A program made the translations under genes and the position numbers. Shown here piece by piece: positions 43,755-54,063 of a stretch of 64,000 nt of DNA. Source of the DNA: Aradus depressus (taxonomy: Eukaryota; Arthropoda; Insecta; Hemiptera; Aradidae); assembly GCA_963662175.1 (NCBI GenBank), contig OY759214.1:81294037-81358036 (forward strand), in the 5' to 3' direction. The notes below the pieces were generated by a model. It made no database searches. It saw only the letters and a program-made list of their open reading frames with translations, and was not told the DNA's origin. Each line of letters begins with the position of its first letter. Positions within the stretch are counted from its first letter, which is position 1.

Positions 43755-45191
43755 TTACTGTTCCATAGACGAGCAGCTATTTTGAATATTTTCATATTTT
43801 TTACATATACTATCAGCAGATTGATTTTTATCTACTAGATTGAACAAAACATAGCCGAGATATTCAACCATTTTTTCATGGGGCATCGTTGGATCTGCCT
43901 TCAATGTTTCTATCAATTTCATGAAGATAGAAATATATTTTTCTACTTGGGTAGACCGGTGAGGATTCTCAGAGATGGGCTGTATAGGATGTGGATGGGT
44001 GACGGGGAGGGGCTGGGGCTGGGATGGCTGCTGCACTCTGGTGTTCCGTGGACGGAACCTCGTTACATGTCTGCTTCCGCCACTGCCAAGCATAGGAAAT
44101 TCTCCATCTGATTTGCTGGGTGGAAGATAATCTTGGGGGAGGTTACTTAAAATTTGAAATTTATTGGTTACAATGTCAACATAAGTTGGGTCGGAGAATT
44201 TTTTTTCATTGTCTGATTTTCTTTTGAGAAGAACCGGGCAATGTTTGTCATTACTCAAGTGCTGGCCTTGACAATTTGCACAGACGGGTTGGCTCTGAAG
44301 GGAAGGACAATCTTTGATGAAATGATTCTGGCCACAGTGGAGACAGCGGTGGCCGCTCCGACATTGGTTGGCCGAGTGGGAGAAACGTAGACATTTGAGA
44401 CATTGTCTGACGGGGGGGACGTAGGCCCGGACCGGACACCGCGCCCCGTAAATGTTTACATAGTCAGGGATGGCTTGACCCTCAAATGTGACAAAACAAG
44501 TTTGGAGGGGGGTGTATACACTTTTATCACCAATCTTCTCAGTTCTGGTGAGCCTCCTAACGTTGAGAGGCTTCACTATTGTCTTCATGACAGATAGTAG
44601 TTCCTGTTCACAGAGGCAGGGGTCTACATTCCTAATAACTCCAGTTCTTGTGGTAAGGAACTCGGGAATATAAGCGAATCTTTCAGAATTATTAAACACC
44701 TCGTGGGCAACTAGCGCGTTGGCCGCACAAGCGCTACGAGTTTCCACCTTAATTCTGTTCATACCTGTACAAGATATGTTTATGATATCACTAAAACTGA
44801 TATCTGTGTATTTACTCATCCATTTTCCAAACGTCATTCGATGTAATTTTCCTATGTTTTTCTCAATGCCCTCAACAAACAGGAAGTAAGGACCTTTATC
44901 AATAGCAGAAAAGCGATTTTTAATCATACGATTTCGAAATTCCTGATTTTTTTTATTTTTCTCTTCTTCAGAGGTGATGCTTGTAGTATCACGTACGAAC
45001 ACTTTGGCTGCATTCTGAAGGCTGTCACAGTTTTGCCGTTTGTTGGTCATCTTAGTGTTATCTCCTATATTACTTACTACTTGTAAACCGTTTTCTATAT
45101 TGTTACAACTGTCCTTATTTTTTTCATTAATATTATTCTCATTAGGATTTTTATATGTATCGGGGGGTCTCCCCCCACTGGAGGATTCCAT
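43755..45191 (-). CDS. LINE ORF1: nucleic-acid-binding protein with zinc knuckles (478 aa)
   Basis: The start ATG at 45189-45191 gives MESSSGGRPPDTYKNP. The N-terminal ~85 residues are Asn- and Lys-rich. A middle region (about 90-255) has the LINE gag-like pattern (FLFVEGIEKNIGKLHRM, RSACAANALVAHEVFN). Three zinc knuckles follow from about residue 263: CLKCLRFSHSANQC, CLHCGQNHFIKDC, CANCQGQHLSNDKHC. The tail is Pro/Gln-rich and ends NIQNSCSSMEQ. Its product would coat LINE RNA. It lies in order with ORF2 on the same strand, with no frame damage. Confidence 0.92.
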   Translation of the reverse strand: MESSSGGRPPDTYKNPNENNINEKNKDSCNNIENGLQVVSNIGDNTKMTNKRQNCDSLQNAAKVFVRDTTSITSEEEKNKKNQEFRNRMIKNRFSAIDKGPYFLFVEGIEKNIGKLHRMTFGKWMSKYTDISFSDIINISCTGMNRIKVETRSACAANALVAHEVFNNSERFAYIPEFLTTRTGVIRNVDPCLCEQELLSVMKTIVKPLNVRRLTRTEKIGDKSVYTPLQTCFVTFEGQAIPDYVNIYGARCPVRAYVPPVRQCLKCLRFSHSANQCRSGHRCLHCGQNHFIKDCPSLQSQPVCANCQGQHLSNDKHCPVLLKRKSDNEKKFSDPTYVDIVTNKFQILSNLPQDYLPPSKSDGEFPMLGSGGSRHVTRFRPRNTRVQQPSQPQPLPVTHPHPIQPISENPHRSTQVEKYISIFMKLIETLKADPTMPHEKMVEYLGYVLFNLVDKNQSADSICKKYENIQNSCSSMEQ

Positions 45192-46469
45192 ATCTAAATT
45201 CTAGGAGCTATATACATACAAAAATATTGTCCTAATAAAGAAAATAAAAAAAAAAAAAATTAGAGATCTCGTAATAAATGAACAATGTTAAATTAGTCTT
45301 GTCTGGGTTGACAGAGCAGGAAAGTTTACATACAGTATTCCTCAGGAGCAGGATCTTCATACACTAAGAATTGAACACAAACTATCACTTATTACGTTAT
45401 CGTTAGTTTAATTATTTAAACAAAAGTTAATTTTTTTTTTTGTTTTTTGTTTAAACATAACCTATAACCTACTGTACGCTACTAGAGCTGGACACCATAA
45501 GAAATATTTTCTTAACTCACATATTTTCAGAGATAACCCGCTGTTGCAAAAAAGGTTGCGACAACCTGTATAAAATTTTTTTTTTATATATTGCCTATTC
45601 AATAAAAAATGTATGCAAACCGGTGTTTGCATTAAGTCAGCGTTTGGTTTAACTATAAAATAAGTCTGTCTGCTGAGTGATTGCGTCTTAGACCATTTAA
45701 TTAATTAAAACACATAATAAAAAGTGTAATAACCACAACACCAGTCATCTTCTTAAAAATGATTTACGTATTTGTTTTTTTTTTTTTCTTCTTCGTTTTT
45801 GGAGGGCATTTCAACCGCAAAGGGTCATGAGTGCCCGGTACGACGATCTTTTGGTCAGGTGTCAATAAGCAATGTTATTCTTCTTCACCAGGTGCGAGAC
45901 GTAGAAGCCAGGCAGGAACAAGTGGTACCACTTTTAAGGAAAAGGGTTAAAGTCGGTTTATGACTCCGATGTGGTCGAGAAATTTCAGGAGTTTGGTGAG
46001 AATTTTCCAACAGTAATGGCATTTACGTATTGTTATATATAGTATTTGTGTTAATTCGACTCGGAAAAACTACATTGTGATTGCCATAATAAAATGGCAT
46101 GGTTGCTAGAACTGATTACATGTCAGAGATAAGGAAGCAGTCAACTTTGAGAATGACATAGGTACAGTTATTTCTAATTTGACAATGTCTTATAGTAAAA
46201 TATTGAAAGAGAATAAAAATATATACCATATATTTTTCAGGAACGTTTGAATTAATTGCTCCGATCATTTTAACTTGTATATATATATCTTAGTATAAGG
46301 AAGTATTCTGCTCTTGTAATTACTTTTTTTTTTAATTTATATTTTTGGTTATCCGTGGTCCTTTTTAGCCGGGGGTCCTCAACTCAGGAGGAGAAAACGA
46401 AACTCTTAAAAATTAATGGATAATACATGGATGAGGAAGATGGAGGGGGAGAGAAAAACATCGTAAGTA

Positions 46470-46620
46470 CAAAATAAAGAAAAAACTGTTTTTTTTTTTA
46501 ATATTGTCTATTTACAAAATATATATAATATGGTAGCAATACCGAAAGTACTCCCATATTATATTTTGTAAATAAGACAATATTTTTAAAGAACATACTT
46601 TTTTTTATTAAGTGTTTCAC
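46470..46620. repeat. Fold-back element remnant, family F
   Basis: Short inverted arms (aatattgtctatttacaaaa / attttgtaaataagacaata) enclose atggtagcaataccgaaag, tactcccat. This looks like a hammerhead whose core has been deleted. Relatives lie at 51190-51260 and 62725-62810. Confidence 0.5.
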
Positions 46621-46710
46621 AATATTTCAGCAAAAAATGTTAAGTATCATGTAAGTAAAGTAGATGAAAAAACGCATTCGGTCTCCTAGAATATTTTAAG
46701 AAATAATTAA

Positions 46711-46740
46711 GAGGACGTTTCGATCCAAAAAGGATGATTC
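46711..46740 (-). ncRNA. Decayed hammerhead-like motif, inverted mate
   Basis: The minus strand has GGATC, GAA, ACGT, C, CTC as in the mate at 46957, but its core reads GAATCATCC instead of CTGANGA. Confidence 0.35.
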
Positions 46741-46956
46741 TTTCTTAATGCTTCCCTTCTTAAGTTAAACATGATGTTATCCTTAGGCTTAAGGAGATTT
46801 AAAATACGACAATAGCTTAGGCATCTTCGGTCTTTCAGATTCTTTAGTCTAATGACACTAACTTTCGGACGCATTTCTCATTCAGAAGATGTTTGTTTTT
46901 ATTTATATTTAACTATTTATTTAGGTCTAAGGATAACATAACTTTTGACTAAAGAA

Positions 46957-46991
46957 GGGCTGAAGATGACCTTTTGGGTCTAAACGTCCCC
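46957..46991 (+). ncRNA. Hammerhead-like motif with mutated G12
   Basis: GGG, core CTGAAGA, one unpaired T, stem II GACC/GGTC, then TAA instead of GAA, stem III AC/GT, C, and CCC pairing with GGG. The invariant G12 is T here, so it is probably inactive. Confidence 0.5.
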
Positions 46992-48527
46992 TTAAATATT
47001 ATTAAATAAAAATTCTGGAAAACCTAATTTGTTTTTGCATCTATTTGATATGAATGTTTCTTTTGAACAAGTAAAAGAACTTATACCAAACCCAACCATG
47101 GTAAACAAAGAAAAAATTGTTGTAACAATTGCCTGCTTTTATCGAAGTGATTATTTAAAAAAATATATATGAAAGTTGTATTGTATGCATTTCATTTCCA
47201 AAATGAAACTGTAATATAAAAAAATTTAGATGCAGAGGATGAGAGATTTCTCCCGAAACGTTGTATGTAATGTATTAAGTCTTGAAATAAATTGGGAGAT
47301 ACGTGCACTACAAAATTACTACATTACCTGAACATCTCACACAACCCAACAATCGAAATCTAAGATGAGAGACAGCACTATCCAACTAGCCAGTTTTCCA
47401 CAGAATGAAGGCAGAAGTTATAAGTATTGTAAACATAAATACAAACCCATTTTAATGAGTCCAGATAGTATTTGTGTAAATCATTTTTTATACTTCGACA
47501 TATTGATGTGTTCAATTGTTGTTGATTTATATTTGAATTTTAACAAATGTATATGAATACTGATTATTGTTTATAAAAACTACTTAGTTTATATTATTTT
47601 TGTTTATAAAATCCATTTTACCCATTTAGTTAATTTTTAATTTTTTTTATTATTTTGTTGTATCGATACTTACGCATATTTCCGGTGCTGAATTTTTCAG
47701 GAATATATACGTACTTCCCTGAAGTTGGCCACTTTCATTGTCCGAGAACAAGTCACAAAGAATATCAACCGCAATTGATAAAACTAGCAGGTGTCTAAAA
47801 ATTTAGGGCCTAGAGCTACAATCCCGAATCTTCATGTCTTGCATTCCCAACAAGTGACAACCCATCTAAAAAAATGTTTCAGTCAAAGAATGTATTCTTT
47901 CCGTTAATATCTTGTTATCCATTATATCTATGTTCGTATGAAAAAGTGTAGTTATCAAAATAAAAAAATAATACAATTCTCGTAAGTATGTAATTTATCT
48001 CGTACGTCTCTTTTTTTTTCCTCAATTCTCATTCTCTCGCGTTCAAAAACCTACATATTATTTCTCTTACCATAGGCCTATTGTCTCTACTTTGGAATGA
48101 AATGTAGGGATTTCTGATGTTCCTAACAACCAAACTAATATTGATTTAACAAATGAATAAAAATAAAATGAGCCAATAAATAAAACTGCACCTAAAAACA
48201 ATATTTATGTATCAAAAAACAAAAAAAAATTAAAAAATCGCGAAAGAAGCTTCACTTTTGGTGTGTTTTCCAAGCACACACTATATTTTTTGGGAATACA
48301 AGACTGACAGATTTGGAAATGGAGGACTAGGTACCACTTTTTTAGGCACGTGCTAGTTTTAAACATTTTTGTTGGTAGTCAATGAACCATTATTGTGAAT
48401 ATATCTCAATACATACTGAATTAGAGAAGTGGATGTACGCATAACATTTTCCCAACAGTATTACAAAATATCCTTTTTATTTATCCATACAAAATTCAAC
48501 CATTAAAAAAAAAAAAAGAACAAAGTT

Positions 48528-51500
48528 TCATTCATACTTGTCTTCTGGGAAAAGAGGATCGTGTGAACGTTTTGAAGGAACACCCGGAGAACTGCCAAAC
48601 ATCCCAGCAAAAGGAAGTACTTTGACTTGAAAATCGAAAGGGGTGTAAAGTAGAATAAAAGTATTAAAGTCTAAAACATTTTTGCAAATGTTAAATTGAA
48701 ATAATGTCCGTTTCAAAGGAAGGAGATAAGCGGAAGGTTGAACTGCTTGAGGAAGACTCTGAACAACACTGACCACGGAACACAACACCGTGACTACCTC
48801 TTCACTCTTCAGTCTGGCTTCCACGTTGAATTGAGGGTCCAGTTTGCGAACTAAGAAGTTATACAGCTTCTTGGAGACCCAATCGGCTGGCTGGATGAGG
48901 ACCGGGATCTCGTACGGCTTTCCGTTCACGCTGAACCGTTCATCCTCCTCTACAACATACTTTGACCCTGCTTTTCGTCTGCCATCTCTCTTCTTTTCTT
49001 TTGATGGAAAAACATCTCCCCCATTTTTCCGTTTCTTCCTCGACTTTTTCGGCGTTTCTTCATAGGCAGTGGGAACACCGCGGAGAATTTTTTTGAAGAG
49101 AGTACAATCAGTTAGGGAAGAAACCTCAGTTGCCCGATATCTTTTTGATGTTGTCCTCAAAGGATTACTTCGTCTTCTTCGCAAAGAATACGAAGAGGAT
49201 ACATCTGCACATAAAACATTTTTTGACAAACCAACTCGAGATTTTGGTGTATCTTGCAGTACTGGGGTACCATGGACAATCGAGTTATTTCGAGTAACGG
49301 ATCTCGTCAGACGTCCGATATTCATGGAAACTTCACAAACTTCTCCTCCGGTAGCTTTATTAGAGCCTGAATCCACTAAAAAACTAGCAGACTCCTTGCG
49401 TTTAAGCCTATGTTTTTTTGATTTAGTTCCCGAAGAAGTAACAATGGAATTAGCCAACCCTGCTTTATCTTTAGAAGAACTGGCTTCGATGGAACGCTTC
49501 TGCCTTTGTATGGCCCTGGACACAGGAGAGTCTATTTCACTGACAAAATCAGTCTGCTTATCTAAAGATTGACTTAAGGTTTTATCAATCATTTCATCAA
49601 TCAGTTTTGATTTACACGAATCAATCCCACTTTTTCTCTCACTATTACTTTTCCTCTCATAAAATTCAAGAGGAGTGCATAAAGACATGTTCGAGCTCTC
49701 TCTGACTGTACAATTGACTTCAGTTTCATTTCCTACTCCATTAAATTTACTACCAAAAGAATAAGTCGTTGACAATTCTTTTGTGGAACTTTTTTTACGA
49801 GTACAATGAGATGTCGATTCAACTAATGTCCCCATATACGATTTAGAAAGCTCAAGCTTAGAGCCTTTTCTAGTTTTGGTAACAGTTTTTGCATTATTCT
49901 CTTTTTCAGCGTTTGTTCCATGTTCAGAATTTACTACTGGAGTACTATGATATACAAGGACGTTCTCAACGATCGATTTATCTTTCGGGATTTCACTAAT
50001 ATCATTAAAATCATTACTTGAAAGTTCTTTTATGGTTCTAATATTGCCAGCTGTTAACTGGTGCTTGGAGGGACAAGTTGTGTCCAAATAATATGAGGAT
50101 GTACTCTTTCCTTTTACGAGAGGAATAGAAGGTCGGACAAAGACGTGATCAGTTTCAATGGAGACATCGTCACTTCTACTTTTTGAATCAGGATTTTCAT
50201 TTTCAGCCATCACTATAATGTCGCACACTACTTTATTGTTTGTAGTAAATTGATCAATCCCATTGTCGTGAGAACTATTGTGTTCATCTGTTTCCACGAC
50301 TTGTCTATTTTCAGCTGTTTCTGCCTGGTTGATGTTGGAGCAGTTTTGCGAAGTTTCATCAAAAGTTACATCCTCAGTTGTCACATTTCTCTCTCTAACG
50401 TTTGACGAATCACAGTTGACAATATCTGCAGTCATTCTGTCCTTTTCAACAGGACATTCCTCTTCCATTTTCACTGATTTTTCCTTTTCTTTTGTTATCT
50501 GACTGTAATTATTCACTTCTTTCATAGCATTACAGCTCAAAGTTTCATTCAGCAACGTCAATTGGCAATTTTGCAAGCTTTTCCGCTGAAGAAAAGCGTC
50601 ATTAGCTGACTGATCTACCGCTCCTTCGTTTTGGCTTTCTGTAAACAATGAATCAAACTGAACAGTAGCATACAGTTTCTTTAAATTATTTTTTTTAAAA
50701 GGATTTTCTTCAAAATTACTCTTCGTTTCATTATGAGATGTTGAATTTAATACTGACAATGAGTCAGAAGATTCGGAAAAATTGCTGATCGAAGAACGAC
50801 TCTTTGATTTCTTGTTTTTCTTAAAATTATGCCGTATGCCGTCAAGAGAGTCGCAAGACAATACAGGAGCCAAGTCCTGGGTGGTGACACTGTTTCTCAA
50901 TCTCTCTACAAATGAACTCTCCAAGATACAATCTTTGTTAGGCGACACATAGGAATTTTGGGTAAGAACAGTCTGGTTCTCGCAGTTTTTATTTAACAGC
51001 GACTCCTCCTCATCTGAAAAAAAACAAAAAAAAAAAAACATAAATATCAGTATAATTGAAAGTAAAATGGAACCATTATCAGTTTGTAAGTTTATCTGTC
51101 TGTTAGTATGTCCCTTAGTGGCATTTATTTAAAAGTGGAAGTGAAATGTATGCCCAACGAAATAATAATAAAATATGGAAATAATAAAAAAACGTATATT
51201 TTTATGGGAGTACTTTAGGTATTACTACCATCTTCAACGACAACTTAACAAATACTAAATGGAAGTTCAACAGATTCCGAACTGTCCCTTCTCTAGTCCT
51301 CACGGTGCTTCTCCTGTACAAAAAAGTAAAGTTATAAAAAAATGGAAAATATTAAAAATAAAACTTCATCTTTAATCAAAAATCTTTCATCTTTAATCAA
51401 AAATCTTAATAACAAAAGAAACATTGCAATAATACCGGTGAAGATTAAAATACAAATATAAATGTATACATGAAAAAAATTAAAGATGACAACCAATAAA

Positions 51501-52227
51501 TATATGAATAAAAGTATACATATAAACTGGAGGATTATATTATTGGCGTTAGAAGGGGTGAATATTTAAGATATGTCTGATAGTTCATGCAATTTAATTG
51601 TCATCAATGGTATTATTTTAATTTCTCTTTTATTATTCAGATTTCATCATTAAAGACGACATTTTATTTTGAATGATTAGCTGAGCTCAACCGCCTCTAT
51701 CTTCCAACAATCAATTTCATTATAATAGCTCACTTTTGAGAAGAAGCATAACGCGAATCATAAAACCAAAATGTCGTCCGTAAATCACCGACAGTGTACT
51801 TCCACATCACGAATTGATCTACTAAGCTTCTGCTCTTCCTCTAAGATCAGATCAACGATTAGGCTGAGATTCAATGGGTATCTTATTAGGGATTTCACAA
51901 TTCTCATAGAAAATTTCGTATACAAAGGCAGTTATTAGGCTTTTTAAGTAAAGCCCCAAATTAATAGATGTCGCCCTTCTTATTGGATCTACGTAAAAAA
52001 TATAAAATTACCGTATGTTCATTACATTGGCAGTTATTAAGGTTTTTGAATTGAGCCCTCAACCCTAATGTCCGGTTGAAAATCAAATGTATATTCAATT
52101 TCAGCAAAAACCTAGAATTTCTGACAATTTCAAAATTATCATATACCACGTGGAAGTAATATTAGAACACACCTTGCACTGAGACATCTTCCAAGTTAAC
52201 AAAGGTATCAGAAAAACTCCCAGTCAT
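48528..52227 (-). CDS. Unrecognised Ser/Thr-rich, probably nuclear protein (846 aa)
   Basis: Two coding exons (52173-52227 and 48528-51013) join in frame across a GT-AG intron and give MTGSFSDTFVNLEDVSVQ, then DEEESLLNK. An apparent Met start inside the poly-pyrimidine tract at 51041 is an artefact of the acceptor. Residues about 20-560 are rich in Ser, Thr, Asn and Glu with no fold visible. Basic stretches follow: KSKKHRLKRKES, SYSLRRRRSNPLR, ETPKKSRKKRKN, KEKKRDGRRKAGSK, likely nuclear-localisation signals, with TP/SP sites between (HGTPVLQDTPKS). The last ~130 residues look folded, starting GKPYEIPVLIQPADWVSKKL and continuing YNFLVRKLDPQ. A chromatin or mitotic factor is conceivable, but I cannot name the family. 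A GTGAGT donor at 53255 suggests a 5' UTR exon. Confidence 0.75.
51190..51260 (-). repeat. Family F fold-back remnant with decayed hammerhead
   Basis: The minus strand has TGAAGATGGTAGTAATACC, then TAAAGTACTCCCAT, matching 46520-46555. It lies in the intron of the nuclear-protein gene. Confidence 0.45.
51893..52110 (-). repeat. Dispersed ~0.5-kb repeat, partial copy
   Basis: Two units of ggcagttattaggtttttga type and rearranged neighbours are present. Both ends are lost. Confidence 0.6.
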
Positions 52228-52307
52228 TCTGAAAAGAATAATTGACAATATATACTTAAATACTTTTGTATAATACAGCTCCCAGCATATTTAATAGAAG
52301 ACAAAGA

Positions 52308-52615
52308 GGAGGGCGCCAGTAGCTCAGTGGTATACGTGCTTGCTTACTGAGCTCAAGATCCGGCCGAGACCCTTATTTTATCTGGAAGGTAAAAAACAAA
52401 ACTTGAGCACGCCGTCCTTCCGATGGGACGTAAAGCGATAGTCCCGAGCCTGTACGGTGTCAGGTATTCGTTAAAGACTCCTACCCTAGGTGAATAAAAA
52501 ATTAGGGTAGGCAACATTTAGGTCTCCCACAGTAGAGTCGGGCTCATGTCGGAAGAGCGCTCTTGTAGTAGACGATATGACCTCGTAGTTAAAGCCTGGA
52601 CATGAGTCATAATGA
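52308..52615 (+). mobile_element. tRNA-derived SINE-B, near full-length copy
   Basis: Head gggcgccagtagctcagtgg, then body cgccgtccttccgatgggac, gtcgggctcatg and ggacatgagtcataatgac. It lies in the 5' intron of the nuclear-protein gene. Confidence 0.88.
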
Positions 52616-53297
52616 CTAACTAGAAGACAATGAAGGGAAAAAAGATTCTATTAAAACTAAAATTACGCTTCTATGAAAAAAGTTTGTTTTCAAAAATGAG
52701 AAGAAAAATAAATAGTAATAAAGAGTATACTATTTTATTTAAAAAAAAAAGAAAAAAAAAAAAAGAAGTTATAGCATATATCGCTTCTGCGAATGCGCCA
52801 ATTTCCCTAAAGAACATCACAGTTCTTCCTATTTACGTGTCAAAAGATCAATCAAAATTTGGTTTCAAGTCATTTGACTGGAATATTATTTAAAGACGCA
52901 CAGACTCTTTGCAAAACAGAAAATGTATGTATACCCATTTTGCTAAAGGTGCACATGGCCTAATGTACAAATATCACTCTTTTGCCCATCCAACTAATTC
53001 ATTGAATGTATTAACAAAAAATACATTGTACCTTAGGATTTTGAAGTATTTCAAATTCTGAGTGTAGTAACAATCACCCAATTCATAAAGTTTTAATTTA
53101 AAATGCTAACTTCTTCATGCTCAATTAGAATTCCAACGGATGAACAATTGTAACAAAAAATACAATATGACCAGGAAAGATACAATAAATCCTTCGTACA
53201 TATGACTAGTCAGCTTATTGTAAATTAAAAATAAAAATAAAACAACAAAACTCACGTAAGTATTTGAAGCTTCCTCAGATTTCATTTTTGGCATAAT

Positions 53298-53879
53298 ATA
53301 CAAATAATGTCACTTAGTTTGACAACATGTGAAATACTGAAACCTCCATAGTATTAGAACATGGAGGGAAATATAAGTAGGTCTGTTCGTGTATTCACGA
53401 ATCCATGAAATCGAAGATTTCCAACATTGAGTTGTAGTCTAATGGATTACTTCTTTGGTAATCTTGTTGTGGGAAATTTTAATACAACCGAGCGAAAAAC
53501 AGTCATAATTCCTAATTGAACAAAATAATTTTTCAATAAGTTGTGTAACTCATTTAATAATAAAAATATTGAATATGAATGTTATTAACTGTCAAGGACA
53601 AAAAGTCTAAATCAAGTCGACAATCGATTGCTTATTTTCCAAACCTTAAATTATAATACACGTATATTTTTTATTATACTATTGACGCAAAATTAACACG
53701 TGATTGTTTTAACTATCTACACTTTTATGGTAAGAAAATTATAGAGTACTGTAAAGTTATTGAACTGGGTTTTTTTTTTCAAAATTTTTGTGTGAGCTTA
53801 CACTATCCATTTGTTGTATATTGCTTGTTCTTCGCCTAATGTTTATTTATTGTAACTGTTGTTTTATCAGCCTTGAATA
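53298..53879. promoter_or_regulatory. Probable shared promoter region, divergent genes
   Basis: It separates the likely first exon of the minus-strand nuclear-protein gene (donor at 53255) from the likely 5' UTR exon of NADSYN1 (donor GTGAGT at 53976). I could not identify individual elements. Position is inferred from gene orientation only. Confidence 0.45.
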
Positions 53880-54063
53880 TTGATCTATTATCGCTACAGT
53901 GATAAACCGGTGTGCATGGAGATATCTTTGTTTGATCGTTATTACATGATAGCAACGCGAATAGCTATATTTAAGGTGAGTGTTCCGAATTTTTATATTG
54001 GTCCAAATTTTTACAATTTTTTTGTTATTATTCCAATAGTAATATATGTTTTTTTTTTTAAGA

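Larger units (their letters stand above)
39451..45250 (-). mobile_element. I-type LINE with intact ORFs and poly(A) tail
   Basis: Element on the minus strand: ORF1 (45191 to 43755), a gap of about 310 bases, ORF2 (43440 to 39688), a 3' UTR of about 170 bases and a 68-base A tail. The order (CCHC ORF1, then endonuclease-RT-RNase H ORF2) fits the I superfamily. The 5' end is not fixed; homologous boundaries and target-site duplications were not found by eye. Uninterrupted long ORFs and the unbroken tail suggest recent insertion. Confidence 0.9.
45192..48527. other. Intergenic: LINE 5' region, then AT-rich sequence with fold-back remnants
   Basis: The LINE 5' UTR probably occupies the first 50-250 bases. 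From 45.4 to 46.45 kb and 47.3 to 48.5 kb I see no gene and no strong repeat. Fold-back and hammerhead-like remnants lie at 46470-46600, 46711-46991 and 47225-47265. Confidence 0.5.

Noticed and set aside
45192..45260. Target-site duplication of the LINE
   Set aside because: Left flank agtacaaata resembles atacaaaaata near 45215, but the match is too weak and low-complexity to claim.
49069..49572. 167-aa plus-strand ORF
   Set aside because: It is antisense to the exon of the minus-strand nuclear-protein gene, with no splice or family support.
51014..51041. Start codon MFFFFCFFS for the nuclear protein
   Set aside because: This is the poly-pyrimidine tract and AG of a 3' splice site; the upstream exon at 52173-52228 joins in frame.
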